64,000 nucleotides of DNA from Pseudomonadota bacterium (lineage in GTDB: Bacteria; Pseudomonadota; Gammaproteobacteria; Burkholderiales; Burkholderiaceae_B). Position 1 is the first letter of the stretch. Every line of letters begins with the position of its first letter. The notes under the pieces were generated by a model that was not told the origin of the DNA, did no database searches, and saw only the letters and a program-made list of their open reading frames with translations. The DNA is taken from the NCBI GenBank assembly GCA_023423975.1, contig JAFAEO010000071.1, forward strand, positions 1 through 64,000, given 5' to 3'. The translations under genes and the position numbers were made by a program. Shown piece by piece: positions 37,501 through 46,400 of this stretch.

Positions 37501-38381
37501 CCATGGACGCGGCCACCGAAAAAGGCACGTTTGTCTCACCGGCCATCATCGAGCTCAATGACATCAGCGAACTTGAGCGTGAAGTATTCGGCCCTGTACT
37601 GCACGTTGTACGCTACAAGCGGCAGGAGCTTGATACACTGGTCGACAAAATCAATGCGACCGGCTACGGCCTGACCTTCGGCATCCACTCGCGCATTGAT
37701 GAGACCATCGCCCGCGTCAGCAATCGTATCCATGCTGGTAATATTTATGTCAACCGTAATATCGTGGGCGCTGTGGTAGGCGTTCAGCCTTTCGGCGGCC
37801 AGGGTCTGTCGGGAACCGGCCCCAAAGCGGGTGGTCCCCTGTACCTGTATCGCCTGCTCTCGCAGGGCAACGACGATATGCCAAGAGGCATTGATCTGCC
37901 GGGCATCAATCCTGCCGGCACGCTCTTGCCGGGCCCCACCGGAGAGACCAATGTCTATCGCCTGGTGCCCCGGGGCACGGTGCTGGCCTGGCCTGCATCA
38001 GTCGAAGGCGCACGCCTGCAACTGGAGCAAATTCTTGAAACCGGCAACCAGGCCTTGTTTGTGGATGCTCCTTCAGTACGGGAGTGGATCGGCGCAGTGG
38101 CCAATGCTGAAAACCGTCAGCGCATTGAATTTATTGCCGAAGAGCGGATAGACGATGCCGTCCTGGATGCGGCATTGTTCGAAGGCGATGGCGACACCCT
38201 GCGTCGCTTGAACTTGCAACTGGCCACAAAAAAAGGGCCGATTGTTATTGCCCAGGGCCTGCAAACCGATGAAATCGCGCAGGGGCATCGCTATGCCATC
38301 AGCGGCCTGGTGCACGAACAAAGCATCAGCACCAACACCGCAGCGGCAGGTGGCAATGCGAGCCTGATGACAATCGCTTAG
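34557..38381 (+). CDS. putA: Trifunctional PutA: repressor, proline dehydrogenase and P5C dehydrogenase
   Basis: The 1274-residue protein oxidises proline to glutamate in two steps with substrate channelling. Residues 1-47 are a ribbon-helix-helix DNA-binding domain (TTTTLGIKVD strand; TPHWLHKQALITYLEQIE helix). The FAD-dependent proline dehydrogenase barrel follows (GRGIYEGPGISIKLSALHPR; LVKGAYWDTEIKRAQLDGLE). The aldehyde dehydrogenase domain has FTGSTEVA, LIAETGGQNA and the nucleophile Cys913 in SAGQRCSA. A C-terminal ALDH-fold domain ends NTAAAGGNASLMTIA. Close similarity to E. coli PutA runs through the whole length. The ATG at 34557 was preferred to a TTG two codons upstream. Autorepression via the upstream operator array is likely. 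Confidence 0.97.
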   Translation: MATTTTLGIKVDTDLKNRLQYHADKLNCTPHWLHKQALITYLEQIERGLTPDELRHLAPAASDSDGAVTYPQDNRKPPFYEFGQDVQPQSVLRAAITSAYRRPEPECVPLLLEQAALVKPEQTRELALKLVKSLKEKSPGGGVEGLIQEFALSSQEGVALMCLAEALLRIPDRATRDALIRDKISHGDWKSHMGSSPSLFVNAATWGLMLTGRLVAVNSEQNLSKALTRMIAKGGEPLIRQGVNMAMRMMGEQFVSGQTISSALANSRKFEAEGFRYSYDMLGEAATTAADAQRYYESYEQAIHAIGKASGGRGIYEGPGISIKLSALHPRYSRSQRDRVMSELLPRLVALTRLARSYDVGLNIDAEEADRLELSLDLLEALCATREFEGWNGIGFVIQAYQKRAPHVIDYVIDLGRRTRHRLMVRLVKGAYWDTEIKRAQLDGLEGYPVYTRKVYTDVSYLACARKLLSAPDAVYPQFATHNAQTLAAIYHLAGNNYYPGQYEFQCLHGMGEALYSEVVGSKKLNRPCRIYAPVGTHETLLAYLVRRLLENGANTSFVNQIGDDSIDINTLVANPIDVASAITPLGAPHEKIALPRDLYSTDGKPGRRNSSGLDLSNEHRLGSLAAALLNGATQPWLAAPTLYNVDSGEADTANRKPLLNPADHRDVVGQVIEASAQDVDQAMTAATTMAPIWQATPIEDRARALRRAAQLLESRMQPLLGLIVREAGKSLPNAIAEVREAVDFLRYYADQIEDSFNEDHHRPLGPVLCISPWNFPLAIFTGQVSAALAAGNTVLAKPAEQTPLIAAQAVAILHEAGIPKEAVQLLPGAGETVGDQLVSHPDIRGVMFTGSTEVARIIAGKLAGRLDNHGHPIPLIAETGGQNALIVDSSALAEQVVYDVLNSAFDSAGQRCSALRVLCIQEDAADHVLTMIKGAMKELSVGCPDLLSTDVGPVIDTQARQIIERHILKMRQSGHVVEQLPMDAATEKGTFVSPAIIELNDISELEREVFGPVLHVVRYKRQELDTLVDKINATGYGLTFGIHSRIDETIARVSNRIHAGNIYVNRNIVGAVVGVQPFGGQGLSGTGPKAGGPLYLYRLLSQGNDDMPRGIDLPGINPAGTLLPGPTGETNVYRLVPRGTVLAWPASVEGARLQLEQILETGNQALFVDAPSVREWIGAVANAENRQRIEFIAEERIDDAVLDAALFEGDGDTLRRLNLQLATKKGPIVIAQGLQTDEIAQGHRYAISGLVHEQSISTNTAAAGGNASLMTIA

Positions 38382-38408
38382 GGAGTGCAGAGACAGTGAA
38401 CTGGATCA

Positions 38409-38437
38409 CAGCGGGCAAAATCTGTATGCGCCCGCTG
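38409..38437 (+). terminator. Possible terminator hairpin after putA
   Basis: CAGCGGGC (38409-38416) pairs with GCCCGCTG (38430-38437) around a 13-base loop, shortly after the putA stop. There is no T-run, so intrinsic termination would be weak. Confidence 0.35.
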
Positions 38438-38558
38438 CACCGGGCCGAGGAGCCACCTTTGGACCCGGCGACCCATTCCGCTTTGCCGATTCTGCTTCGG
38501 AAACGCTGCCTTAGAGACGCTGCAGTGCAAATTCTAGCCTGAAGACTCTACCCTGGCA

Positions 38559-39767
38559 TTAGCCACCGGCACCGGTGGTTGCGGGCGTACTCTGCCCTGC
38601 CTTATCCGGTTCTGCGCCAGCCGCTGCCGGGGTGGCCTCATCACCGGGCGGCGGTTCCGGATTCGGTGAAGCCGGCACGGCAGAGTCGGGCACCACAGCC
38701 GGATCACTGGCCGGTGGCAAATTCGGTCCGCGTTTGATATCGGCATTGGCGATGGTAATCAGATCCTGGCCAATTCTTTCGGACCAGTTCTGCAGCACGC
38801 CGGCCGCGGCATTTTTGAATACCGCCTTCTGCTGATCAGTCAGACGCGTCACTTGCACGCCGGCCTGCTCCAGTTGGCTAACCGTTTCGTCCACGGCCTG
38901 GGCTGCTGCCTGCGATGTCAAAATTGGCGAGGTTTCGCTCATGGCCTGCTCGGCTGCTTCGCGCACACGCTGCTGGTCTTCACGCGACCAGTTATTCCAG
39001 ACATTTTTATTGACCGCGATAAAAATCGGCTCTGCCGGGTAATTCCACACCGTCAGGTATTTCTGGCCCATTTCATTGAACTTGAAGCCGGTAAACACCG
39101 ATAGCGGATTATCCTGTCCGTCAATGGCTTTTTTCTGAAGTGCATCAGGTACTCCGGTCAGATTCAGTTGCACCGGCGCAGCGCCCAGCGCTTTGAAAAA
39201 ATCCATGAACAGCGGCAAGCCAATGACACGAATACGCATGCCTTTCAAGTCGGCAGGTGCCTGCACCGGTCGCAATGCGTTACTTAACTGACGATAACCC
39301 GATGAGCCCCAGGCCAGGGTCACAATGCCTGCCTTGTCCATATTGTCACGCACCAGGTTGCCCAGGCTGCCGCGAATCAGTGCCGCAGTACCGTCAATAT
39401 CAGGAACAAAAAAGGGAAGCGAAAATATCGACAGCGCGCGAAACTGGCTTGACCAATTGCTGGCCGAAGCCACAGCCATATCTGCCACCCCCTGGCGCAC
39501 CGCCGTCGCCTCACGGGTCTGCTCGCCTTTGACCAGCGATGCATTGGGATACATGCGGATGTTTACACGCCCTTCAGTTTTTTCTGCCACCAGCTCACGC
39601 CAGCGTTTGGCGGTGCGCCCGATGGCAATCCGTTCATCGGATACAAAGGAAAGCGAATACTCGGGCTTGTAGCCACCCGCGCTTTGTGCCAAGGCCGGCA
39701 AGGCATGCAGCAAGAATGCAGCACAGGCTCCTGGAAGCAAAAACCTGCGCAATACTACCCTTTTCAT
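38559..39767 (-). CDS. TRAP-transporter-type solute-binding protein (DctP family), orphan
   Basis: The 402-residue protein has a Sec signal peptide (about 1-27, ending PALAQS) and a DctP-type periplasmic binding domain. Typical segments are GVADMAVASASNWSSQF, SLPFFVPD, LKGMRIRVIGLPLFMDFFKA, and the G-x-x-x-A-L-Q run, GVPDALQKKAIDGQDNPLSV, with the conserved substrate-binding Arg at RIRVI. No dctQ/dctM membrane genes lie nearby. The last ~50 residues form a Pro/Ala/Glu-rich tail unusual for the family, possibly a cell-wall or protein interaction segment. It lies 41 bases after the T6SS pseudokinase gene on the same strand, so readthrough is possible. The ligand is unknown. Confidence 0.88.
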   Translation of the reverse strand: MKRVVLRRFLLPGACAAFLLHALPALAQSAGGYKPEYSLSFVSDERIAIGRTAKRWRELVAEKTEGRVNIRMYPNASLVKGEQTREATAVRQGVADMAVASASNWSSQFRALSIFSLPFFVPDIDGTAALIRGSLGNLVRDNMDKAGIVTLAWGSSGYRQLSNALRPVQAPADLKGMRIRVIGLPLFMDFFKALGAAPVQLNLTGVPDALQKKAIDGQDNPLSVFTGFKFNEMGQKYLTVWNYPAEPIFIAVNKNVWNNWSREDQQRVREAAEQAMSETSPILTSQAAAQAVDETVSQLEQAGVQVTRLTDQQKAVFKNAAAGVLQNWSERIGQDLITIANADIKRGPNLPPASDPAVVPDSAVPASPNPEPPPGDEATPAAAGAEPDKAGQSTPATTGAGG

Positions 39768-39808
39768 TCCGTAAACATCCGTATTAGTGATTAGTCGTAC
39801 CTCGCATG

Positions 39809-42637
39809 TTACTGGAATTGGTGTACAACGGTGATATTTTCACCGGCTTTGACGGTAATCACTCGGACATAACGTGGTAAATCCCCGTTTGTAATCATGA
39901 CATTATAGGTGCCTGGAGCTAACCGCACACTGCGAAACGGCGGGCTGGCGCCGCGAGAGCGCCCATTGATGAACACATTGCCCCACGGCCGTATCACAAA
40001 GGAAACCGTCCCTCTTGATGTGCTGCGTGTAGCGCCTGCACCGCGCTCGGCACGTGCCTCGGCCGCACGCCGGCGTTCACGCTCTTTTTTCAGGCGCGCA
40101 TCCTGTTCGCGTGCTTTCTCCAGCGCCGCCAGTTCTTTGGCCTGATTCGCTTCCTCTTCGCGCGCGGCATCGGCCGCTTTCATTTCAACGGACTCGCTTG
40201 CGCCCGAAGCCGGCGCTGCATTTGGCGCTGCGGATGCTTGGTCCGCAGCGGCAGCGCCTGCAGCACCGGCGGCGCTGGCCGCCGTGGCTGCCCCCTGGCT
40301 ATCCGTAGTCGCAGTATTGGCACCGGCTGCGTCATTGGTTGCTGTTTCCGACCCGCCAGCGGTTGGCGTGCCGCTTTCTGTCGATGCCGCAGCGGCAGCA
40401 GTCGGACCGGCACTGTCAGCATTCGCAGAGGGCGTCTCCTGAGCGAACGTACTGGTGCGTCCAGACGGTGCGGCCTGTGTGGCTGTATCAGACGCTGCCG
40501 TTGAGTCGATACCAGTTGCCGTCGATGTGCTCGCCGCTGTGTCCGCGGCAGTATCTGCTGCAGGCGCCGCCGCTGATGGCTGTTGTTGGCTTGCCGCAGC
40601 CAGACGCGCTTCCTCTGCCTTGGTTGCTTCTTCAATGCGTCGCGCCTCCTGCTCACGACGCGCCTGTTCTGCAGCGGCCTGGTCGCCGGCCGCTGTACTG
40701 CCCGCCACACCTGGCGTCTGTGTTGCAGGCTCACCCACTGCGCTCAACGCATTGTTTTGCTCGGTAGGCATGGGGCTGGCGCCCGTTGCCGACGGCGTGG
40801 TACCCGCTGTAGCTGCAGCCGATTGCGCATTGTTCGCGCCGGACGCCGATTCGGCAGGGGCCTGCGGTGTGGTCGTCGCCGCTGGTGCTGAATCGGTCAC
40901 AGGCGCTGTATTGCTGGCGGCCTGATTCTGGCCCGATGCCTCACCCTTTGGCGCGGCAGCCGGCGAAGGCTGCCCGGTCGCACCCGATGCGGTCAGGCTC
41001 TCGGTATTGCCGGCGTCAGTGGACGCAGCGGCATTATCGGCCGTTGTTGTAGCCGTGTCTGTTGCTGGCGCAGCCTCGGAAGGCGACTGGGTCGTAGCAG
41101 AAGAAGTGTCGCCAGCCTGATCGCCCGTCGCCGCTGATGGCGTTGCGGTTGTTGCGGGCGCCTGCGGCGCTGCCGGTTCAGTGGTCGTCGCCACGGAGGG
41201 TGTATCGGTCTCTTTTTGGCCACCAAAGCCGAAATAGGCGCCTGCTGCGATGGCCGCCAGCACAAGGGCAATCAACAATACCGGTGCCTTCTTTGTTTGC
41301 TCGGGGGGCGGTGGGGCAGATGCAGCGCTGCCGCCCTCGGGGGCAGCGGGTGGAGAAGCGAATCCGCCGCTGCTGCCTGTCCCATTTGACGCCGCGCCAG
41401 GATGACCCGCCGCAGCTTTTGATTCGTCGGCGCCTGCGTCTGTCGGCGCCCCCGATGACGCGGTCTCGTTGCTTTTCCCGGAATGGTCAGCCGCAGCCTG
41501 GTCATCAGCACGCCCTTGGGCATTTGCCACATGAGCTGCGCCCATCGCACCGGCTACGCCGGCTGCACCCATGGCGGCAAGTCTGACACGTTCATTTTCA
41601 TCGTGAAGTGGTTGCGCTTCGTGTGGGCGATCGCTTGGGGACTCAGTAGTCGCACCGCCGCTCGACTGGCTTCGCGCCTGTTCTGCCTTGGCCTGTTCTG
41701 CCTTGGCCTGTTCTGCCCTGGCCTGCTCTGCTCTAGCCTGCTCTGCTCTAGCCTGCTCTGCCCGGATCTGTTCCTGTCTGGCCGCTTGCTCACTGGCTTG
41801 CGCTTGCCGAGCCTGTTCAATCTTCGCGGCTTCAGCCTCCTGGGTTTGACGTCGAGCCTCTTCCTGAGCCATCCGCGTCTGTCGCGCCTGCTCTGCCTGA
41901 TGCGTCGACTCCTGCTGCACCACTGGTTGCTGTCCGCTTTCCTCAGTCTCTCCCGCGCCCTCAAGCCTGCCACTGCCCGCTGCCGGACTCAGTATTCCCT
42001 GGGCAGCCAGACCACCGGCGACCGCACCGGGCACGGCAATGCCGGCCGGCGCCGCAGGCATACCCTGGCCGGAGGCCGACAAGCCCATCATGCCTGATAG
42101 TTCATCCACCGATTGCAAGCGCAAGGCGGACTGCAGCACCGTGCTCAAATCCACCGTGCGCAAAAACTGACGCGAATAGCCTGCGGGTGCCGCTGCCGCC
42201 AGCGGCTCCTGCGTGTCCTTGACAAAACGACGCACCGGGCTTTGCGGCGTCTGTTCGCAAACCATGGCCCGCAACAGGGCGCCCAGACCGTAGACATCGG
42301 TCCAGGGACCGATACGCCAGGCAGCATCGTCGGTCTGTAGTTCGATGGCGGCAAAGGGTTCTGTTCCCGGTACAACGTGAGTTCCCTGCTTGACAAAAGG
42401 CTGGCCAACACCAGGCAGCAGCTTGGCACGGCCAACCGGATCCAGAAAAACGGTTTGCAGGGACCACAGGCCATAGACATACTGCTGCGCATGCAGCGCC
42501 TTCAGTTGCGGCAGTAAATCCAGCACCAGATCTTCCAGCTGTCCCTGTGATGCAGATCCTGTCCCCAGCCCCGTCTTTTCCAGCGGCTGCCATGAGGGGT
42601 CGGCGTTGCGTATAAGGTCCTGTAACGAGGTCGCCAT
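39809..42637 (-). CDS. T6SS-linked pseudokinase/PEGA membrane protein with long low-complexity linkers
   Basis: The 942-residue protein starts at the ATG at 42637 behind an AGGAAA box. The first ~200 residues resemble the C-lobe of a Ser/Thr protein kinase (YGLWSLQTVFLD in place of the catalytic loop; WTDVYGLGALLRAMV like the DxYALG helix), but no glycine-rich loop, VAIK lysine, HRD or DFG motif is visible. Next comes a Glu/Gln/Ala/Arg-rich segment with a perfect 5-residue repeat (about 291-320), one membrane helix (about 438-462), some 330 residues rich in Ala/Thr/Ser/Pro, a charged helix, and a C-terminal PEGA-like domain (about 873-942; WGNVFINGRSRGASPPF). It is the last gene of the tssJKLM-tagF unit and probably a degenerate PpkA-like regulator. 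Confidence 0.72.
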   Translation of the reverse strand: MATSLQDLIRNADPSWQPLEKTGLGTGSASQGQLEDLVLDLLPQLKALHAQQYVYGLWSLQTVFLDPVGRAKLLPGVGQPFVKQGTHVVPGTEPFAAIELQTDDAAWRIGPWTDVYGLGALLRAMVCEQTPQSPVRRFVKDTQEPLAAAAPAGYSRQFLRTVDLSTVLQSALRLQSVDELSGMMGLSASGQGMPAAPAGIAVPGAVAGGLAAQGILSPAAGSGRLEGAGETEESGQQPVVQQESTHQAEQARQTRMAQEEARRQTQEAEAAKIEQARQAQASEQAARQEQIRAEQARAEQARAEQARAEQAKAEQAKAEQARSQSSGGATTESPSDRPHEAQPLHDENERVRLAAMGAAGVAGAMGAAHVANAQGRADDQAAADHSGKSNETASSGAPTDAGADESKAAAGHPGAASNGTGSSGGFASPPAAPEGGSAASAPPPPEQTKKAPVLLIALVLAAIAAGAYFGFGGQKETDTPSVATTTEPAAPQAPATTATPSAATGDQAGDTSSATTQSPSEAAPATDTATTTADNAAASTDAGNTESLTASGATGQPSPAAAPKGEASGQNQAASNTAPVTDSAPAATTTPQAPAESASGANNAQSAAATAGTTPSATGASPMPTEQNNALSAVGEPATQTPGVAGSTAAGDQAAAEQARREQEARRIEEATKAEEARLAAASQQQPSAAAPAADTAADTAASTSTATGIDSTAASDTATQAAPSGRTSTFAQETPSANADSAGPTAAAAASTESGTPTAGGSETATNDAAGANTATTDSQGAATAASAAGAAGAAAADQASAAPNAAPASGASESVEMKAADAAREEEANQAKELAALEKAREQDARLKKERERRRAAEARAERGAGATRSTSRGTVSFVIRPWGNVFINGRSRGASPPFRSVRLAPGTYNVMITNGDLPRYVRVITVKAGENITVVHQFQ
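41676..41765. repeat. Six-copy 15-bp tandem repeat in the pseudokinase gene
   Basis: Six consecutive 15-base units on the pattern GCCTGTTCTGCCTTG encode AEQA(R/K) on the minus strand. Neighbouring units differ at one to four bases. The unit length keeps the frame, so copy number can change without truncating the protein. Confidence 0.9.
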
Positions 42638-42686
42638 AATGTTGTTTCCTATGCCAGGCTTGTCAAATGCATTAATCGGTAAATAG

Positions 42687-43430
42687 CTACAATCTGAAAT
42701 TGGTGTGCGTGACAAACAGCGAATTGAACAGTGGAATATTCAACGCGCCGCCATGCACCATGGACTTTTGCGCTGCGCCATTGGCCTGGTTGGTCCACCA
42801 GTAACTGTTGTGTGCATCGCTGTTAAAGCAGAGCGCCAGCTCCGGCCAGCGCGAGTCGTTCTGGTCCAGCTTTTCAATCGGTGCCGTTTCATGGCCGCCG
42901 TTCAGAATGTCCAAAATATCACTGCTGCCATCGTCTTCTACCATTTGCGTAGAAGCGCGTGTCAGCATTTGCGTCAACGTGCCGCGAGCCCCCTGGATAT
43001 TTTGCTCGAACTGGGTAGCCGAACAACCATGCCCCACTGCGGCCAGCAGACTGCGCCCCAGATGTTCGTAAAATCGCCCCGAGCCCGATACCTGCTGCGC
43101 TTCGTACTGCGCTGCCGGCACATATAAGACGGCCAGCAATGGATAAGCACGTCCTACCCGGTCCCGGCTTGGCGCCAGACATCCCATCTGCACCGTATCG
43201 CACCCCAGCGAAGCGGGAATCAGGAAATTCCAGATGGGCGCACTCAGATATTCCTGCTCAGCCGACAGCAACACCGACTCGTGCATGGCAACCAGACCGG
43301 AGCTGAGCCAGCGGTGCCACCAGCCGATCAGGCTCTGATCGAGTCGTCGATGCACAAAATCGCCACTGGAAGGCATTTTTCCATACCAACCCAGCGATTC
43401 GGAAAGTTGGTCAATACTGATTTGGCCCAT
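42687..43430 (-). CDS. tagF: Type VI secretion-associated protein TagF
   Basis: The 247-residue protein matches the TagF/ImpM family: GWYGKMPSSGDFVHRRLDQS at the N-terminus, APIWNFLIPASLGCDTVQMG, and APSRDRVGRAYPLLAVL. TagF acts as a post-translational repressor of T6SS firing in Pseudomonas. I chose the ATG at 43430, with a GGGGAAGGG ribosome-binding site eight bases upstream that lies inside the end of tssM; an earlier ATG at 43451 has no such site. It is followed by the pseudokinase gene. Confidence 0.9.
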   Translation of the reverse strand: MGQISIDQLSESLGWYGKMPSSGDFVHRRLDQSLIGWWHRWLSSGLVAMHESVLLSAEQEYLSAPIWNFLIPASLGCDTVQMGCLAPSRDRVGRAYPLLAVLYVPAAQYEAQQVSGSGRFYEHLGRSLLAAVGHGCSATQFEQNIQGARGTLTQMLTRASTQMVEDDGSSDILDILNGGHETAPIEKLDQNDSRWPELALCFNSDAHNSYWWTNQANGAAQKSMVHGGALNIPLFNSLFVTHTNFRL

Positions 43431-43432
43431 AT

Positions 43433-46400
43433 CTAACCCTTCCCCGGACATCTGAAACTGCGCATATCACTCAGGCGAAACGGACTCTTGGCCGAATAGG
43501 CGGCAAACTCCAGGGTTACCCGACGACCACCGATATTGAAGGTGGCGATCGTCACTTCCGGCGAGCGCCCCTGACGCTGACTGGCCCGGTCCAGCAAGCG
43601 GTTCAGCGCCCAGGGTCCTGATGCTGAAATGCCCGAGGTGCCGATTTGCGGCTGCAGGCTGATGGTGACCTGGTTGCTGCCCTGCTTACCGGGCCACTCC
43701 ATGGTCGTACCCACCTGGGGACCATGGGCGTATGTCAGCGTCTGTCCGTCCACCTCCATCACCATCTGCGTGATTTCCGGGTCCATATCGATCGGACGAA
43801 CCGCTACCTTGAACGACGGCTCGAGTTTTCCAGCGGCAAAATAGACATCGCGAATGACCGCGGCCTTTTCAAAAGAATCCAGAAAGCCTGCAACGCCTCC
43901 CTTGCTGCCATCAATGCCGGGCTTGAAGCGCCATTTGCCGCCACTCATATCGACCAGGCTGGCCAGGTTTTCGCGGAAAAACTGGTCCATCATCTGCTGC
44001 GGACCGAAGAAGCGAGCAAAGTCATTGGGCGCCACATCCTTGGATGAATTGCCAAACGGATACCGCCCGGCAATCGAACGGCGACAGAAATTGCCTAGCA
44101 CCGCATTCACGTCTTCGCCCACCTTCTCCTGACGAACCCCGGCCACTTGCCGTGATGCAGTCACAGACAGATCTGTCAGCACGCCGCCGACCGCAGGAGG
44201 CACCCGCCCGGCTTCGGCCTGCAGCTTGGTCAGGACATCTGCCGGTGGCAGCGGGCTCTGGCTGCGCAAGGCGGTATCGGCCGCGGTCAGATAGGTATAG
44301 AGCTCATTGAGTAACCCGGTCGTGCCCTCAATCGGCGGGGGCACACCCTGTCCGGCACTGCGGGCCAGTTCACGATACTGCACAAAATGGTTATCGACAA
44401 TTTTTTCCAGCTTCTCCTGGGTCGCGTCTCTGCGTATTGGATTATCTATCCCTGTGGCGCCGAACATGGACTCGAGCGATTGGGTAGAGCCGGTCACCCG
44501 TTCCCGCGCCCGGTCGATCAGCGAGCGCTGATTCTCTTCATCCTCGCGCAGCAGCGTGGTCTCCAGGGCAACCCCTTTGACAAACTTGACCAGCGGTGAA
44601 TTAGACGAGGACAGGCTGCGGGCGATTTCTATGCTCTGCAGCATGGTTTGGGGTTTGCGTACCGACACGTCGGCCAGATAGTTGTCCCAATACTGCACGT
44701 AGTCGTCAAAATATCTTTTTTTTACATCCTCGAACAGCTTGCGATTGCTGCCATCGGCAAAGCTGCCGGCTTTAACCTCCAGCACCCAGGTATCGTCCTC
44801 GCGCAATTGAGTGGCGACATTCTCCACGTTCTTGCTAAAGACGTTCCAATAGCCGTTATAGGTGTACAGCCCGGGAATCCCCTCGTTGAGCGGCTTGCCG
44901 CTTTTGCGAAAAAAAACCGCAGAAGCTTCGGCGCCACCCAATGTAATAAACGTGCTTTGCGTCAGGTTCTGGCCCGACAACAGGCGCAGCATCCGGCTGT
45001 ACACCCGTTCGGATAGCGCATGGCGATCAAGATTGCCGCGCACCCGTTCGATCAGCGCATCATTCTTGGGAAACGGCGAAGACATCACGCCGTTGTTGAA
45101 CAACCGGTTGATATGCAACTTGAGCTGATCATAATCCTGTGTGGTGTAGCCGGCGGGCAGAATTTTCTGCATGTCGGACAGCACCCATGATTGCAGAAAC
45201 GACGGATCGTAATGCTCGGTATCGTACATCATCAAATAGGCGCGCAAAGCCTCGTACGAGTATTCAAGGTCGTCGGGCGGCGCATTTTCCAGCGCATTTT
45301 CAATCCGTCGCGACACTTGCGGCAACAGGACTTGCTTGATTGTCTCATCGTAAATACTATTGGCCGCCGCAGCGATTTTGCTGCCTTGATACAAACCGAA
45401 AGTATTCCAGACAGGCGGACTCTCAACCGGGAAGTCTTTGCCATTGGGCAGTTCGGTCGTCGCATTCATAAACGGCACCAGACCCAGCACATCTCCCGAT
45501 TCGGTAATCTTGATGTCCCGGCTCAGTTGACTAAAGCCCGGCAACTTGTCACCAACGTGCGCAAGATAATTGCGATTGTTCCGGTAGCTGTTGAGCCACA
45601 CCAGCAGGCAAATGGCAAGCACCGCAGTGAGCAGCACATAGCCACCCCACTGAATCGTGCGATAGCGGCGTTCCCATTTCAGGTTCAGGCCGGCCAGCAT
45701 GGATTCGGGAAAGACCACGTCCTTAAGCAGATTATGCAGGAAGTAGCTTTTGCCCGTTTCCAGCGGAATGCCTGATCCCTGGTCCCGGATGCCCTCGATT
45801 TTCAGATATTTTTTAAGCTGACCCGTGACCTGATCGAATGTCTGGCCACCCTGCGTACCACTGGTGAAATAAATCCCGCGGGGAATCACTACCGATTCAA
45901 ACTTGGAGCTGGAAAATACGTCGCTCAGGAAATGCCCCAGGACCTGACGCAGGCCGGCAAACTGTTGGGGCAGCAGATAGGCCAGCGCGCGCCGGGTTTC
46001 GTCCGGCTCGGCAGCCAGCACATCGGGCAGCGCTTCATACAGCCGTTTCTGCAGCAATTCGTATTCGGTGTCGTAGGCGGCCATCAGCTTGAAGTCCGGC
46101 TTTTGCGCCTGTTCATACGGAATCGTAAAGCCCCAGATCTGATCCAGTTCCTGCCGGCTGAAGGTCGCAAAATACTCTTCGAACCCGGACAGCAAGTCGG
46201 TTTTGGTCACCAGTACATATACCGGAAAGTGAATGCCCAACTCTTCACGCAACTCCTGCAGGCGACGGCGCAACACGGCGGCATGCGCCACCCGTTCTGT
46301 GTCCGTGGCACTCAGCAGATCGGCCACGCTCACCGTCAGCATTACACCGTTGATTGGCTGGCGTCCGCGATACTTGGTCAGCAGATTCAGAAACCCTTTC

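Noticed and set aside
38559..39767. TRAP binding protein considered as part of the T6SS
   Set aside because: It has a clear DctP fold and signal peptide; only its position after the operon suggests a link, which is not enough.
41676..41765. Short regular repeats considered as a CRISPR array
   Set aside because: The 15-base units are contiguous with no spacers and encode an in-frame peptide repeat.
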